Origin: an uncultured Burkholderiales bacterium
GTDB taxonomy: Bacteria > Pseudomonadota > Gammaproteobacteria > Burkholderiales > Burkholderiaceae_C
Assembly (NCBI GenBank): GCA_903856875.1
Contig: CAIODE010000408.1
Span: 1-6,026, forward strand
Length of the DNA stretch: 6,026 bases
Reading direction: 5' to 3'
The translations under genes and the position numbers were made by a program. Positions 5,917 to 6,026 of the stretch are shown one piece after another (positions within the stretch are counted from its first letter, which is position 1; each line of letters starts with the position of its first letter). The notes under the pieces were generated by a model that made no database searches, was not told the DNA's origin, and saw only the letters and a program-made list of their open reading frames with translations.

Positions 5917-6026
5917 TTAACTGCGCATGATGGCCTTGCCCCATAAATTCAAAGTGCGCTCTTCATGCTTCCATTGACCAACTGGCCGGCGGTCTGAGCA
6001 AATCTCAATTTCAGAGGAAATTTCGG
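5917..6026 (-). CDS. C-terminal end of an unidentified protein (cut by window edge)
   Basis: An open minus-strand frame enters from the right edge and ends with TAA at 5917-5919, giving 36 C-terminal residues that finish NLWGKAIMRS. It has the same orientation as the following receptor gene and stops 45 bases before its start, so it is probably the preceding gene of the operon. The charged stretch with DRRPVGQW and a final LNLW...M helix-like tail looks like genuine coding sequence. One alternative frame also stays open for 25 codons before a stop, but its spacing to the next gene is poorer. No family can be named from so few residues. A Rieske-type ring-hydroxylating oxygenase large subunit would fit the context, but that is only a guess. 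Confidence 0.55.
   Translation of the reverse strand, partial: EISSEIEICSDRRPVGQWKHEERTLNLWGKAIMRS

Noticed and set aside
5977..5986. ACCAACTGGC repeated at positions 1-10 and 5977-5986
   Set aside because: The match is only ten bases and stops beyond that as far as can be seen. There is no sign of element ends or attachment sites.

Overview
The window looks like a stretch of a betaproteobacterial chromosome, most likely order Burkholderiales and perhaps Comamonadaceae-like. The evidence is two Bug-type solute receptors of the tripartite tricarboxylate transporter (TTT) class, which are greatly expanded in that order, together with roughly balanced base composition and aromatic-catabolism-type enzymes. 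This is inferred from gene content; there is no rRNA or marker gene here.

Every credible gene lies on the minus strand, so transcription runs from position 6026 towards 1. In that order: the C-terminal end of an unidentified protein (5917-6026); Bug receptor A (4894-5871); a SnoaL/NTF2-like small protein (4275-4871); an amidohydrolase-2 (ACMSD/decarboxylase-type) protein with a twin-arginine, probably lipoprotein, export signal (3145-4278); an FMN nitroreductase-family protein (2473-3075); a VOC (glyoxalase/extradiol dioxygenase fold) protein (1897-2472); a fumarylacetoacetate hydrolase (FAH)-family enzyme (1024-1881); Bug receptor B (62-1027); and the first codons of a further gene running off the left edge (1-44).

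The genes are packed tightly. Two junctions are ATGA overlaps (4275-4278 and 1024-1027), one is TAA followed directly by GTG (2472/2473), and the largest gap is 69 bases (3076-3144). No terminator, tRNA, insertion sequence, CRISPR or phage feature was seen. The genes are probably one operon, or two if a promoter lies in the 69-base gap.

Taken together, the set reads as a peripheral catabolic operon for an organic acid, plausibly aromatic or ring-derived. Two periplasmic receptors capture acids, and an exported metal-dependent decarboxylase/hydrolase may act outside the cytoplasm. A VOC protein could open a dihydroxylated ring, and the FAH-family enzyme would hydrolyse or decarboxylate the resulting oxo-acid. 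The SnoaL-like and nitroreductase-like proteins supply isomerase/dehydratase-like and flavin redox chemistry. The substrate cannot be read from the sequence. The combination, particularly the exported amidohydrolase inside an otherwise cytoplasmic pathway, is the most interesting part of the window.
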